Shown here: positions 25,454-34,534 of the stretch, one piece after another
Numbering within the stretch: position 1 is the stretch's first letter
How the letters are laid out: every line of letters starts with the position of its first letter
Source: Clostridia bacterium
GTDB taxonomy: Bacteria > Bacillota > Clostridia > Oscillospirales > CAG-382
Reading direction: 5' to 3'
DNA length: 64,000 nt
Assembly (NCBI GenBank): GCA_017537345.1
Contig: JAFYKY010000022.1
Coordinates: 82,052 to 146,051 of the forward strand
Made by a program: the position numbers and the translations under genes
Notes under the pieces: generated by a model
What the model was told of the DNA's origin: nothing
Database searches by the model: none
Seen by the model: the letters and a program-made list of their open reading frames with translations, nothing else

Positions 25454-27448
25454 TTATTGGAGATTCAACGGAGCAAGGTAGTAATCGCCGTTTTCGGGGT
25501 TGTATTCTATCTTATAATACTTCGTGGCTCCGTCCTTGTCTACAAAGGAAATGCCGTAATCGTCGTTGGCAAAATCCCGGGAAGAGAATTCGGGGCCTGC
25601 GTTCAACGTTTCACGGGTGGCAACCGTTTCGCCTGCTTTGTAGATAAATCCGTCAGTATCGTTGTAATCCGCGACCGTAAGCGTGAACAAGCGGAAATCG
25701 GTTACGGTATATGCAGAGGTAAAGTGAACGCCATACTCTTCTTCGTAATTAACCGCATAACCGTTGGAGGTTTCCCATCCGGTCGGCGAGCGCAGAATCA
25801 CCTTTGTTATACTAATGGGATTATCGCCGTCAAAGTAAACGCTTTCGTTATCCGGCGCGGTGCTGGTTTCGGTATTTATATAATCCTTTTCCACGTTGCG
25901 GTAGAGGATCGTCACGTTGCCTGCGCCGTTTACCTGCGCTTCCTCGGGAACGATAACGCATTTGATCTTGTTTGCGCTGTGGTAGAAATAACCGAAGGCT
26001 TCAAGACGCATATCGTCTGCTTCGTCGCTGCTGGCGGGTACAGTGTTAACAACTTCAACAGCCGCATCGTAAGCGTTCTGGGAGGTGTAGCCGATCTTTG
26101 CAAGAATATCGGATATTCTGTTATATTCTTCCTCGATGATCGCAGGCTCCAGCACGTAGATACCGTCCTGCTCGTGAGGATCGTAGAAGGAAATAAATAT
26201 TCTTATTTCTCTTTCATCGAGATTTGCATCTTTTAAGGACTGTTTGATCTTATTAAAGCTTTCTTCGGTTATCAATACCGGCACGTTGAGTGTGGTAAGA
26301 GTATTAAAATCCTTCATATCCACCTTGGTGACCTTGTCGCCATCGGGGGAGAACTCGGGTATTACCACGGTTACTTGGGTTTCCGAGGAGTAATCAATAA
26401 TAATATCGGTCACGGTGCAGGTTCCGTCCCCGTTGCTTTGGTAAGTAACAACGTAGGGCGCGTCTGCAAAGATCGTTTTGTTTATATCCGTATAGGTTTT
26501 TCCGCTGGCATCGGTAGCGCAGGCAACAAGCATTACCGCGCAGAGCAGATATGCGAGTACGGAAACCCACACGCTTGGCTTTTTGTAATTAAGAGAATTG
26601 TTTATGCGCTTTTTCGCGTTGCCGCTTTCGTTAAAATTAACGGGACCCGGGGCAGGGAAACGGCGGTTGGAAGCGAAAGAAAGCAAAGCTCTGGTGTATG
26701 TTTTCTTCATTTCTTCATCTCCTTGTGCACGCAATAGTTTTTCGTCGCAGCTCATTTCCATATCCAGACTCATACGGTTAAACGCGAGCCAGCACAGCGG
26801 GTTGAACCAATGAACCGCAAGCAGAATAAAGGCAAACGGCTTTGCCAGATGGTCCAAACGGCGTATATGATATTTCTCGTGGGCGATTATATTTTCGCGG
26901 GTAATATCGTCAAGTCCGTAAGGAATATAGATTTTGGGAAAAACAAATCCCATAGCGAAAGGGGAAAGTACGTTTTCCGAACAGTATACGTTTCCTTTCA
27001 GGCGGGTAGCGGTGGACATACGCTTTTTAATAAGCAGGTAGGAAACCGTACCGTAAGCAAGCATAGCCAAAACGCCGCACAGCCAGATAACAACAAGCGC
27101 TTGAGTAAGCGTTATACCGCGGCTTACCGAAATCACGGGATCGCTGCCCATCTGGGTAATAACGTCCTGAATACCCTCGTTGGGAATTGTATCGGGTATA
27201 ATATTTTCGGGGATAGGGTCGGTTATTACTGTCGGCGCCGTTTCTTTGAAAAGCTCCGGCAACCCGAAAATGCTGAATCTGGTGCTTATGCTGAAAGGAA
27301 TACAAAGTCTTAACGCAACCAAACCCCACAAAAAATAGGAATATTTTTTGGGAGCGCGGGTAAGTATCAGCCTTGCAATCATTACTGCAACGATAACAAC
27401 GCATCCTTTTGCGCTCATTTCCAGCAGGTAATAAAACAAAGCGTTCAT
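25454..27448 (-). CDS. M56 (BlaR1-type) sensor metallopeptidase with unusual sensor domain
   Basis: 664 residues. N-terminal membrane block, then the M56 gluzincin domain with HEKYH at 190-194 and the downstream glutamate in SLDMEMSCDEKLL. A final membrane helix (VSVLAYLLCAVMLVACA, about 293-309) is followed by some 350 extracytoplasmic residues. In BlaR1/MecR1 that outer part is a penicillin-binding domain with SxxK. Here no such motif is seen; instead there is a beta-rich region beginning VTYQSNGDGTCTVTD that recalls BspA-type repeats, then an acidic mixed region. Family logic: ligand binding outside activates the protease, which relieves BlaI repression. The BlaI gene lies one base upstream. 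Confidence 0.87.
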   Translation of the reverse strand: MNALFYYLLEMSAKGCVVIVAVMIARLILTRAPKKYSYFLWGLVALRLCIPFSISTRFSIFGLPELFKETAPTVITDPIPENIIPDTIPNEGIQDVITQMGSDPVISVSRGITLTQALVVIWLCGVLAMLAYGTVSYLLIKKRMSTATRLKGNVYCSENVLSPFAMGFVFPKIYIPYGLDDITRENIIAHEKYHIRRLDHLAKPFAFILLAVHWFNPLCWLAFNRMSLDMEMSCDEKLLRAQGDEEMKKTYTRALLSFASNRRFPAPGPVNFNESGNAKKRINNSLNYKKPSVWVSVLAYLLCAVMLVACATDASGKTYTDINKTIFADAPYVVTYQSNGDGTCTVTDIIIDYSSETQVTVVIPEFSPDGDKVTKVDMKDFNTLTTLNVPVLITEESFNKIKQSLKDANLDEREIRIFISFYDPHEQDGIYVLEPAIIEEEYNRISDILAKIGYTSQNAYDAAVEVVNTVPASSDEADDMRLEAFGYFYHSANKIKCVIVPEEAQVNGAGNVTILYRNVEKDYINTETSTAPDNESVYFDGDNPISITKVILRSPTGWETSNGYAVNYEEEYGVHFTSAYTVTDFRLFTLTVADYNDTDGFIYKAGETVATRETLNAGPEFSSRDFANDDYGISFVDKDGATKYYKIEYNPENGDYYLAPLNLQ

Positions 27449-27449
27449 A

Positions 27450-27812
27450 CTATTTCTCCTTATGTTCGTCTATAAGACGCTTAAGCTCCTCGCTTTCCTC
27501 TTCGGAAAGAGTTTTTCCGCCTAAAAAAGTAACCAAAAATTTAGGCAAAGAGCCCTCAAAGGTGCTTCTTACAAAATATTCGCTTGTGGATTTCTGTACG
27601 CTTGCCTTGGGAATAAGTGAGGTTACAACGGTATTTTCGTTTTGCGCGTAACCTTTTTCGCACAATTTCTTAAGGGTAGTGTAGGTCGTGGATTTTTTCC
27701 AGCCCAGCTTTTCGTAGCAAAGCTCAACAAGCTTGCCCGAAGCCACCGGCTCGTTATCCCAAACCACAGACATAAATCTGTAATCGCTTTCGCATAGCTT
27801 TAAATTGTCCAT
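27450..27812 (-). CDS. BlaI/MecI/CopY-family repressor
   Basis: 120 residues. Winged-helix DNA-binding domain (ESDYRFMSVVWDNEPVASGKL, then GWKKSTTYTTLKKLCEKGY) and a C-terminal dimerisation helix (EEESEELKRLIDEHKEK). It forms a two-gene operon with the M56 sensor. BlaI-type repressors bind dyads with TACA/TGTA half-sites; matching half-sites overlap its promoter, so it is probably autoregulated. GAGAGGT lies before the ATG. Confidence 0.92.
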   Translation of the reverse strand: MDNLKLCESDYRFMSVVWDNEPVASGKLVELCYEKLGWKKSTTYTTLKKLCEKGYAQNENTVVTSLIPKASVQKSTSEYFVRSTFEGSLPKFLVTFLGGKTLSEEESEELKRLIDEHKEK

Positions 27813-27850
27813 TTCGGTTACCTCTCTTTTTTAAGGTTATTTTGTGTGCA

Positions 27851-27890
27851 CACGGAGGTCTACAACCACCAACCTCCGTGTTTAGTCTAC
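27851..27890 (-). promoter_or_regulatory. Probable BlaI operator region with hairpin
   Basis: GTCTACAAC occurs twice, at 27858-27866 and 27885-27893, 27 bases apart, each followed by CACCAACC or AACCAACC. The half-site GTCTACA fits BlaI-type operators; the second copy covers the -10 element. In addition CACGGAGGT (27851-27859) and ACCTCCGTG (27872-27880) form a 9-bp inverted repeat around the first copy, and GTGTGCACAC (27844-27853) is a palindrome. Confidence 0.6.
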
Positions 27891-27912
27891 AACAACCAAC
27901 CAAATTTGTCAA
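27884..27912 (-). promoter_or_regulatory. Promoter of the blaI-M56 operon
   Basis: On the minus strand TTGACA (27912-27907), 17-base spacer, TAGACT (27889-27884). The -10 overlaps a GTCTACA half-site, explaining repression by the operon's own repressor. Confidence 0.78.
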
Positions 27913-27960
27913 TACCTTTTTAAAAAAATCTGCCAAAAAATTTTTTTGGCAGAAAAAATA

Positions 27961-29049
27961 TTATTTGTTTTTGTAATAAGCTACCGCAAGATCCACTACC
28001 AGCCCGTAGCTTGCGCTTCCCGCTTTTTGCCCTTGGCTTTCAAGATAAGAGTTATTAATACTTCCCGCTACCTGTGAAGCGGCGGAATTTGAATATTTTT
28101 CAAAAAACTTTGAATATGCTGTCAGTTCGGATCTTATATTTTGAGTAACGCTTTCTTGTACAAATTCTTTATAAAGCGTTTTGTCTGCTTTGTTCAGAGC
28201 GGAAAGCAGATATTCGAGCATATTAAATAATCCGCTGTAGCGCACGTAATCGTTTTCGCTGTTTATACATACCAAAAACGCCAGAAAGTTTGCCTCATCC
28301 TCACGGGCGATTCCCCGCTGATGGGACATTTCGTGGGCGATAGTGAAGGGCATAACAAAATCGGGATAATTAAAATTAATATTTGCTTCTCCCGTAAAAA
28401 AGGAGTATACTCCGGATATATGAGTATAAGTCATAACGGGGGAAAGGGAAACAAGCTTCGGCTTTGAATCAAACCAGGAGATGTATTCGTTTTTTTCGCA
28501 GTAATCCTTGAAAGAAGCCTTTATATCGTCTACCAGCTCGTTATATCCGCAGGGAATTACGGTAGCGCCCGAAGAGTCTGCCTTTACCGAAAGGGAATTT
28601 ATTTCATTCACAATCTGCTCTGCGGTGTATTTAAGCTCTTGGGCGGTAACTTTTTCTTTCTGCAAGCCCAGATTTTCATCCAGCGTGTTTCTGAAATAGC
28701 AGGGGCCGAACACGCCGAAAAATACGGAAGCAAGCACCAGAATTATAATTATAAGAGGACGCAGTGCCCGAAAGTACTTTTTTCCGTCCTCGTCGCATAT
28801 ATATTTATTGCTTGCAAGTACGTACAGTACCGCGGCGGGAATAAGCAAAAGCAGTACCATTTCTCCCACGGAAAATGGGAAAACGTTGGTGAACGCCGCC
28901 AGAACGCCCCGCAAGATCTGGGATGGATACCTTGCCCACCATTCCGCAAAGGCAGGAAACATTCTTGCAAAAATATATATCAAAAAGCTTGTCCCGCATA
29001 CTGCCGAAGCGGTAATGACCGCGGGCGTAAGCAACCGTTTTTCCTTCAT
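27961..29049 (-). CDS. DUF3810 membrane protein with HExxH zincin motif
   Basis: 362 residues. Three N-terminal hydrophobic segments (about 10-115), then a soluble domain with HEMSH at 239-243 and the downstream EDEANFLAF that would supply the third zinc ligand. This layout matches DUF3810, a family of presumed membrane-bound metallopeptidases found in Bacillota and Bacteroidota; no substrate is known. The start at 29049 is supported by AAAGGAG; an upstream in-frame start lacks a site. The gene is divergent from the M23 peptidase gene, suggesting a cell-envelope locus. Confidence 0.85.
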   Translation of the reverse strand: MKEKRLLTPAVITASAVCGTSFLIYIFARMFPAFAEWWARYPSQILRGVLAAFTNVFPFSVGEMVLLLLIPAAVLYVLASNKYICDEDGKKYFRALRPLIIIILVLASVFFGVFGPCYFRNTLDENLGLQKEKVTAQELKYTAEQIVNEINSLSVKADSSGATVIPCGYNELVDDIKASFKDYCEKNEYISWFDSKPKLVSLSPVMTYTHISGVYSFFTGEANINFNYPDFVMPFTIAHEMSHQRGIAREDEANFLAFLVCINSENDYVRYSGLFNMLEYLLSALNKADKTLYKEFVQESVTQNIRSELTAYSKFFEKYSNSAASQVAGSINNSYLESQGQKAGSASYGLVVDLAVAYYKNK

Positions 29050-29193
29050 AGCATTCTCTCCTTTACGAAGATATAATACCACCTTGAACCGCCAAATAAC
29101 AGTGTATTTTGTAAATAATTATGATAAATTCGCTGTTTTTTACAAATGTACACAAATAGTTTAATATTTATTAATATTTTGTTCATAAATTGG

Positions 29194-29202
29194 TGCTATA
29201 AT
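29194..29202 (+). promoter_or_regulatory. Extended -10 promoter of the M23-gdhA unit
   Basis: TGCTATAAT at 29194-29202, an extended -10 with perfect TATAAT; no good -35 at the expected distance. Transcription would start near 29209, after the ATG at 29201, which helps place the M23 start downstream. Confidence 0.7.
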
Positions 29203-29236
29203 GCAACAAATTATTGTGGAAAGTAGGGGCAATTTT

Positions 29237-30364
29237 TTGAAGAGAATTTTAAAAACTCTTGCCAAAAAGCCGGCTTTAATAAGTACGATCACATTCGTTT
29301 TACTCGCCGTCGTTGTCGCGTCCGTTGCTTTTGCGGGAAGAACTCCCGTTACAGAGGACGAGTCTTCGCCCGTTTTGGAGCAAAAGACAATGCGCGAAGG
29401 CTACGGTTTGTATATTGACGGCAAGTTCGTTGCCGCCACGACGATAGAAGCTGTTATACAGGATACACTGGATTACGTGCTGGAAGCTCGTTTGAATGAA
29501 TTTTCCGGCGATACCGTTACTTCCGGTTCCTTTACCAATACCATAACCACCGTTTACGGTGAATACGAAGAAAGCGCATTCGTTACTTCCGCTTCTCTTG
29601 CCGCACTTCTGGGCATAGAAAACGAAAGCTCTTATACCGTTTCCGTTAAGAATTATAACGGTACCGAATGCGGCGTAAAGCTCAACCTCCGCGTTACTAC
29701 GGAGAGTAAGGTAACGAACGTTCTTAAATCCGATATAGTATACGTTGATAACGGCAACCTTTTTGCCACCCACGAAGACGTGGTGGTCGTTGAAGGGCAG
29801 GACGGTATCACAGAGGATATATTCGAAGCTGTTTACGTAAACGGCGAGTGTATTTCCAAAAAGTATCTTTCCTCCACCGTTGTTGTAGAGGCTGTGGATC
29901 GCGTTATTGAACGCGGCGTTCTCGATAACGAACGTTTTACCGCCAATTCCGGCGATACTTCTGTTGACGACAGCCCCTTTATTATGCCTTATGACGGAGG
30001 ATACATTTCTTCCTACTACGGCTGGCGCAGTATGGGCTGGCATTCCGGTATCGATATCGTCGGCGGTGTCGGTATCCCTTGCTACGGCGATCCCTTTTGG
30101 GCAGCCCGCGACGGAGTTGTTACTTTTACGGGTAACTCCGGTACTTACGGTCTTGTTATTATAATTCAACATGAAGATGGCTCCGAAACCAGATACGCTC
30201 ACTGCAGTACCATAAAGGTCAAGGTTGGCGAAGTGGTAGAGCAGGGTCAGATCATTGGTAATATCGGCGACACAGGCTTTGTAACAGGGCCTCATCTCCA
30301 CTTCGAGATCCGTATTGACGGAAAGACCGTCAACCCTCTTGAGTACGTGCGCCTTTATAAATAA
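29237..30364 (+). CDS. M23 peptidoglycan endopeptidase with G5 domain
   Basis: 375 residues. N-terminal signal anchor (LISTITFVLLAVVVASVAFA, about 17-36), a middle region with a G5-type domain, and a C-terminal LytM/M23 domain with HSGIDIVG, YAHCS and GPHLHFEI supplying the zinc ligands. Cuts peptide cross-links in peptidoglycan, as in growth or spore formation. The start is TTG at 29237, after TAGGGG: the ATG 36 bases upstream lacks a ribosome binding site and lies inside the promoter -10. A 15-base gap to gdhA suggests co-transcription. Confidence 0.88.
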   Translation: MKRILKTLAKKPALISTITFVLLAVVVASVAFAGRTPVTEDESSPVLEQKTMREGYGLYIDGKFVAATTIEAVIQDTLDYVLEARLNEFSGDTVTSGSFTNTITTVYGEYEESAFVTSASLAALLGIENESSYTVSVKNYNGTECGVKLNLRVTTESKVTNVLKSDIVYVDNGNLFATHEDVVVVEGQDGITEDIFEAVYVNGECISKKYLSSTVVVEAVDRVIERGVLDNERFTANSGDTSVDDSPFIMPYDGGYISSYYGWRSMGWHSGIDIVGGVGIPCYGDPFWAARDGVVTFTGNSGTYGLVIIIQHEDGSETRYAHCSTIKVKVGEVVEQGQIIGNIGDTGFVTGPHLHFEIRIDGKTVNPLEYVRLYK

Positions 30365-31726
<1,362 letters not shown>

Positions 31727-31783
31727 TGGTAACTGTCTAAACTTCGCAGATCGAAACGCAAAAAACTTTGATACGTAATTACA

Positions 31784-31823
31784 AATGCGAGAGGTGTTGG
31801 TTCATCTCTCGCATTGTTGTTTT
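31784..31823 (+). terminator. Terminator of gdhA
   Basis: AATGCGAGAG (31784-31793) pairs with CTCTCGCATT (31806-31815), followed by GTTGTTTT. Confidence 0.85.
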
Positions 31824-31840
31824 CTTTATAGGTAGAAATC

Positions 31841-32030
31841 TGTAAACAGATTTCTTTTTAATTTTGCGTTTCTATAAATTTTCACGCGGTAGGCAGTAGA
31901 TTTCTACAGCTCTGCGCGCGTGAAAATTCATTCTGCTTTGTTTATACAGCTCCCTCCGCTTCAATCAGACTTTTTGTTCTATAGACATTACTTTCGGTAA
32001 CATTGTAGGGCGGGGGCTTGCCCCCGCCGT
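31841..32030. repeat. Composite intergenic repeat, copy 1
   Basis: Three elements in a row: hairpin AGAAATCTG/CAGATTTCT (near 31841-31862); a 12-bp perfect inverted repeat AATTTTCACGCG (31877-31888) / CGCGTGAAAATT (31917-31928) with an inner GTAG/CTAC stem; and ACTTTCGGTAACATTG followed by GGGCGGGGGC-TTG-CCCCCGCC (to about 32028). The order from the second element on matches copy 2 at 33.2 kb at roughly two-thirds of positions. Confidence 0.75.
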
Positions 32031-32079
32031 TCTTTTTACATTTCTGCGCATTTCCTGTTCAAGGATAACTCCCTATACA

Positions 32080-32238
32080 AAAAAAGATGACTGCGGCAAA
32101 ACGATGGATACGCTATGCTCCTACACCGTAGCGGGAAAGAACACCCACGATGACGTTCCTGACGGCATGGCTATGTTTTCTGAATATGCACAGAGCCTTA
32201 CGGGAAATAAAGCGGAGGTATTTTTTAGACCTTTTTAA
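32080..32238 (+). pseudogene. Remnant of phage terminase large subunit (C-terminus)
   Basis: About 50 codons in frame ending in TAA at 32236-32238. The peptide includes GKNTHDDVPDGMAMFSEY, then LTGNKAEVFFRPF, the C-terminal end typical of phage terminase large subunits, in which the HDD acidic cluster belongs to the nuclease domain. There is no start codon, ribosome binding site or upstream ATPase domain, so this is a broken leftover of a lost prophage. Nothing else phage-like remains nearby. It lies between two copies of a composite repeat. Confidence 0.75.
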
Positions 32239-32383
32239 ATTTGCTTCCGCTGTTTCTGTGAAGCGGCACAAGAAAAACTAGCATTAAAATATGTATAGCG
32301 AAAAAAGCCGCCATCGTAGCGTGATAATCACGCTTTGATAGCGGCTAAATTAATTTATATCAGCACAATATAGTTTACTTCAT
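32239..32383. other. Intergenic spacer with hairpin
   Basis: Contains AGCCGC-x-ATCGTAGCGTGATAATCACG and a matching CTTTGATAGCGGCT, i.e. AGCCGCCATC (32308-32317) paired with GATAGCGGCT (32336-32345). This is a likely terminator for the minus-strand lipoprotein gene. No coding signal. Confidence 0.5.
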
Positions 32384-32938
32384 TTAATGAGAGTATTTTT
32401 CATACACATAAGTGTATTCTTCATACATATATTTATAGATACTATCCATTAAATTATGCATTAGAGTATAGTCATCGGCGGTAAAATCTTTCATATCTTC
32501 TGCAGTTAATATAAAATCTGCTAAATTGTTTTCATATCCTGTTTTTAGCAATAATTCTTGTAGATAAGGATTATTGTGTGGAACATCCACAGTCAGGAAA
32601 ACTCCAGAATCTTCTTCGTTCTTATACTCAAACTTTAAAATGTAAACAGGCAAATCAGGAACGCTCTCACTTTTATATACTAAAATTCCTAGTTCTTCGT
32701 CAAAGTTGGGACCATCCTTATTAAAAGTGATACAATTTAGTGTTGATGAGTTCAAAAGCTTTAATTGATAGTCATCATCTGTAGACCAATAAGGAACATT
32801 ACTACAAATTTTTTTGTAAAAGTCTTTGGATTCTTCAAAAGTTTTCAAAGCATAACTAGAGTATTCATCTTTACTATCGCAAGCGACAAAACAGAACAAC
32901 GTTAATAGGGCAAGAACAGTAATTAAAAATTTTTTCAT
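32384..32938 (-). CDS. AT-rich small lipoprotein of unknown function
   Basis: 184 residues. Signal peptide MKKFLITVLALLTLFCFVAC with lipidated C20, then an acidic, tyrosine-rich soluble domain. No family recognised. The start at 32938 is set by GGAGGT. Base composition is clearly more AT-rich than neighbours and codon choice differs (many AAT, TTA, ATA), a sign of transfer. It lies with the terminase remnant between two copies of the composite repeat. Confidence 0.75.
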   Translation of the reverse strand: MKKFLITVLALLTLFCFVACDSKDEYSSYALKTFEESKDFYKKICSNVPYWSTDDDYQLKLLNSSTLNCITFNKDGPNFDEELGILVYKSESVPDLPVYILKFEYKNEEDSGVFLTVDVPHNNPYLQELLLKTGYENNLADFILTAEDMKDFTADDYTLMHNLMDSIYKYMYEEYTYVYEKYSH

Positions 32939-33214
32939 GTTATACCTCCGAAATATAAAAAGGTGCGTAGCCGAAACCACGCACAAAAAACGCGGCTACG
33001 CTCATTGTTGCTTCACAATTTCACATCTAAAAGGACGCGACAAGCAAAGTCTACATTTTTACCAACGTGTGCCCTGTTTAGATAAAAAATGGGTGATAGG
33101 ATTTTATACCATATTGTAGAAGGTTTGTCAACATTTAAAAACAAGACAGTTCGAATTTTCACTCAAACCGCTTTAACTAATACGGATTCCTTCTTTGTTT
33201 TTATCGCGTTTTTT
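32939..33214. other. Intergenic region with long hairpin
   Basis: GCGTAGCCG (32965-32973) pairs with CGGCTACGC (32993-33001), and GTGCGT (32964-32969) can alternatively pair with ACGCAC (32979-32984), two competing folds upstream of the lipoprotein gene on its strand. The remainder is AT-rich with no supported gene. Confidence 0.5.
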
Positions 33215-33360
33215 AATCGATTTCGCTTCGCTAGCTGTAGGTTACTACAGCACGCTCGTGAAATCGATTTCTGCGGCGAATTTCCTCGCCCCTCTGCTTT
33301 AACCGGATTTTCGGATTTACAGACGTTACTTTCGGTAACATTGCAGGGTGGGCGGCTTGC
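33215..33360. repeat. Composite intergenic repeat, copy 2
   Basis: Outer inverted repeat AATCGATTTC (33215-33224) / GAAATCGATT (33260-33269) with inner stem GCTGTAG (33234-33240) / CTACAGC (33245-33251), then ACTTTCGGTAACATTG (near 33328-33343) and GGGTGGGCGGCTTGC. Same order and spacing as copy 1 at 31.88-32.03 kb; stems differ in sequence but keep pairing. Confidence 0.72.
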
Positions 33361-33365
33361 GTGGT

Positions 33366-33393
33366 CCCAAAAAATGCGGCGGCATTTTTGGGG
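33366..33393 (+). repeat. GGGGTCCCC-type hairpin repeat, copy D
   Basis: CCC-A-AAAAATGC (33366-33377), loop GGCG, GCATTTTT-G-GGG (33382-33393), then GGTGC. Same architecture as copies A to C (37.9, 52.5, 53.5 kb): a C-block, one unpaired position, a variable 7-8 bp stem, a short loop and a G-block followed by GTG-like sequence. Confidence 0.65.
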
Positions 33394-33421
33394 GTGCCTT
33401 TTGCTACTGCCGTTTCATAAA

Positions 33422-33456
33422 CAAAAGAACCGTTGCAAAACGCAACGGTTCTTTTG
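33422..33456. terminator. Perfect 15-bp hairpin, likely terminator
   Basis: CAAAAGAACCGTTGC (33422-33436) pairs with GCAACGGTTCTTTTG (33442-33456). Lies just downstream of the minus-strand secreted protein gene and can act in both directions. Confidence 0.8.
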
Positions 33457-33497
33457 CTTGCAGGTTTGTAATTCAAAAAGGAAGTAAAAACAGCGTT

Positions 33498-34385
33498 TTA
33501 TTCGCCGGGGGTGTAGTAGCCGTTCTGAACGACATATTCGTAGGTTTCGCTTTCTTCGGGCTTTATAACTCCGAATGCGGTGAAGTATGTGAACTTGGGC
33601 GCGGGTCTTATTCCGCCGCTTGCGGGCTGAACCCAGTTGCTGTCTTCGTAATGGATCATATCACCGGTTACATATACGTTTTCGGCAAAATGCTTGTAGT
33701 TGCTTTCCATACCGGTACCTATCCAGCATTCGCACTTTCTGTCAAGGATCATATAGATCTCGCCGTTTTCATCAAAGATAACGGTGGATACGTCCTTCAT
33801 TATACGGGTTATTTCGGAACGGTTCTTCAGTTCCATATGGGGACGACCGTTCCAATTATCGTATTCATCGCAAGGACTCCACCAGGAAAATCCAAACTCA
33901 CCAATAAGATCGTTTCTCCAGGTATCGCCTTCAAATGCGGTCTTTTCAATAGTGAGCAGGTAATCCACGAAATCATAACTGGGACGGAAGATAAAGTTTT
34001 TGGGAAATCCCTTTTCAAGCTGATCGTAGCTCTGGGTTTCTTTTCCCAGAATTTCGCCGTTTTCGCCGTAATAGGTTACGTTAACATTTACGCTGTAAAC
34101 TACATCCGCAAGGTTTTCCATAGTAACCAGCAACAGCTTTTCTTCGCCGTAAACGTGGTCTGCCACGGTGATGACGGTTTCTTCGTCTCCGATAACGCCT
34201 GCTTCGGGAAGCACGGGAGGCGCATCGGGCACCTTGTCTGCTACGGGGGTTTCTTGGTTTTGTGCTACCGATTCTTCAATAGCATCGGATATTTCTTCGG
34301 CGGCGTAAACCGCGGCGGCGGACAAAGCCGTTAATGTAAGTACAGCCGCGATAACCAGAGAAAGTATCCTTAAAGAACGTTTCAT
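33498..34385 (-). CDS. Secreted or anchored protein of unknown function
   Basis: 295 residues. Signal peptide LRILSLVIAAVLTLTALSAAAVYA, then an acidic proline-containing linker (about 28-62) and a beta-rich domain (VTYYGENGEILGKETQSYDQ and others) with a cysteine pair in DRKCECWIG. Family not recognised; the fold may be FxLYD-like. AAAGGAGG precedes the start at 34385. Divergent from a sigma/anti-sigma operon 149 bases away, so regulation by that sigma factor is possible. Confidence 0.78.
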   Translation of the reverse strand: MKRSLRILSLVIAAVLTLTALSAAAVYAAEEISDAIEESVAQNQETPVADKVPDAPPVLPEAGVIGDEETVITVADHVYGEEKLLLVTMENLADVVYSVNVNVTYYGENGEILGKETQSYDQLEKGFPKNFIFRPSYDFVDYLLTIEKTAFEGDTWRNDLIGEFGFSWWSPCDEYDNWNGRPHMELKNRSEITRIMKDVSTVIFDENGEIYMILDRKCECWIGTGMESNYKHFAENVYVTGDMIHYEDSNWVQPASGGIRPAPKFTYFTAFGVIKPEESETYEYVVQNGYYTPGE

Positions 34386-34534
34386 ATTTATTCCTCCTTT
34401 AAAACGTTTGGGCTTTTTGGCCTTCTGTAAATACAATACCGAATATTGCCTTGGGGGAGAAAAATATTTTTTTAAATTTTTCTTTCTTCGTAAACCTGTT
34501 TTGTGGTATAAATATATACGAGGAGGGATGCGCC

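Noticed and set aside
25226..26236. A 336-codon plus-strand frame spanning the end of the ADP-ribosylglycohydrolase-like gene and the M56 gene
   Set aside because: It crosses a bidirectional terminator and overlaps two supported genes.
31727..33500. An intact prophage or insertion sequence around the terminase fragment
   Set aside because: Only one phage-related fragment is present; there is no transposase, integrase, portal or capsid gene nearby.
33348..34334. A 328-codon plus-strand frame across the secreted protein gene
   Set aside because: It runs through a repeat and a terminator hairpin and is antisense to a gene with signal peptide and good ribosome binding site.
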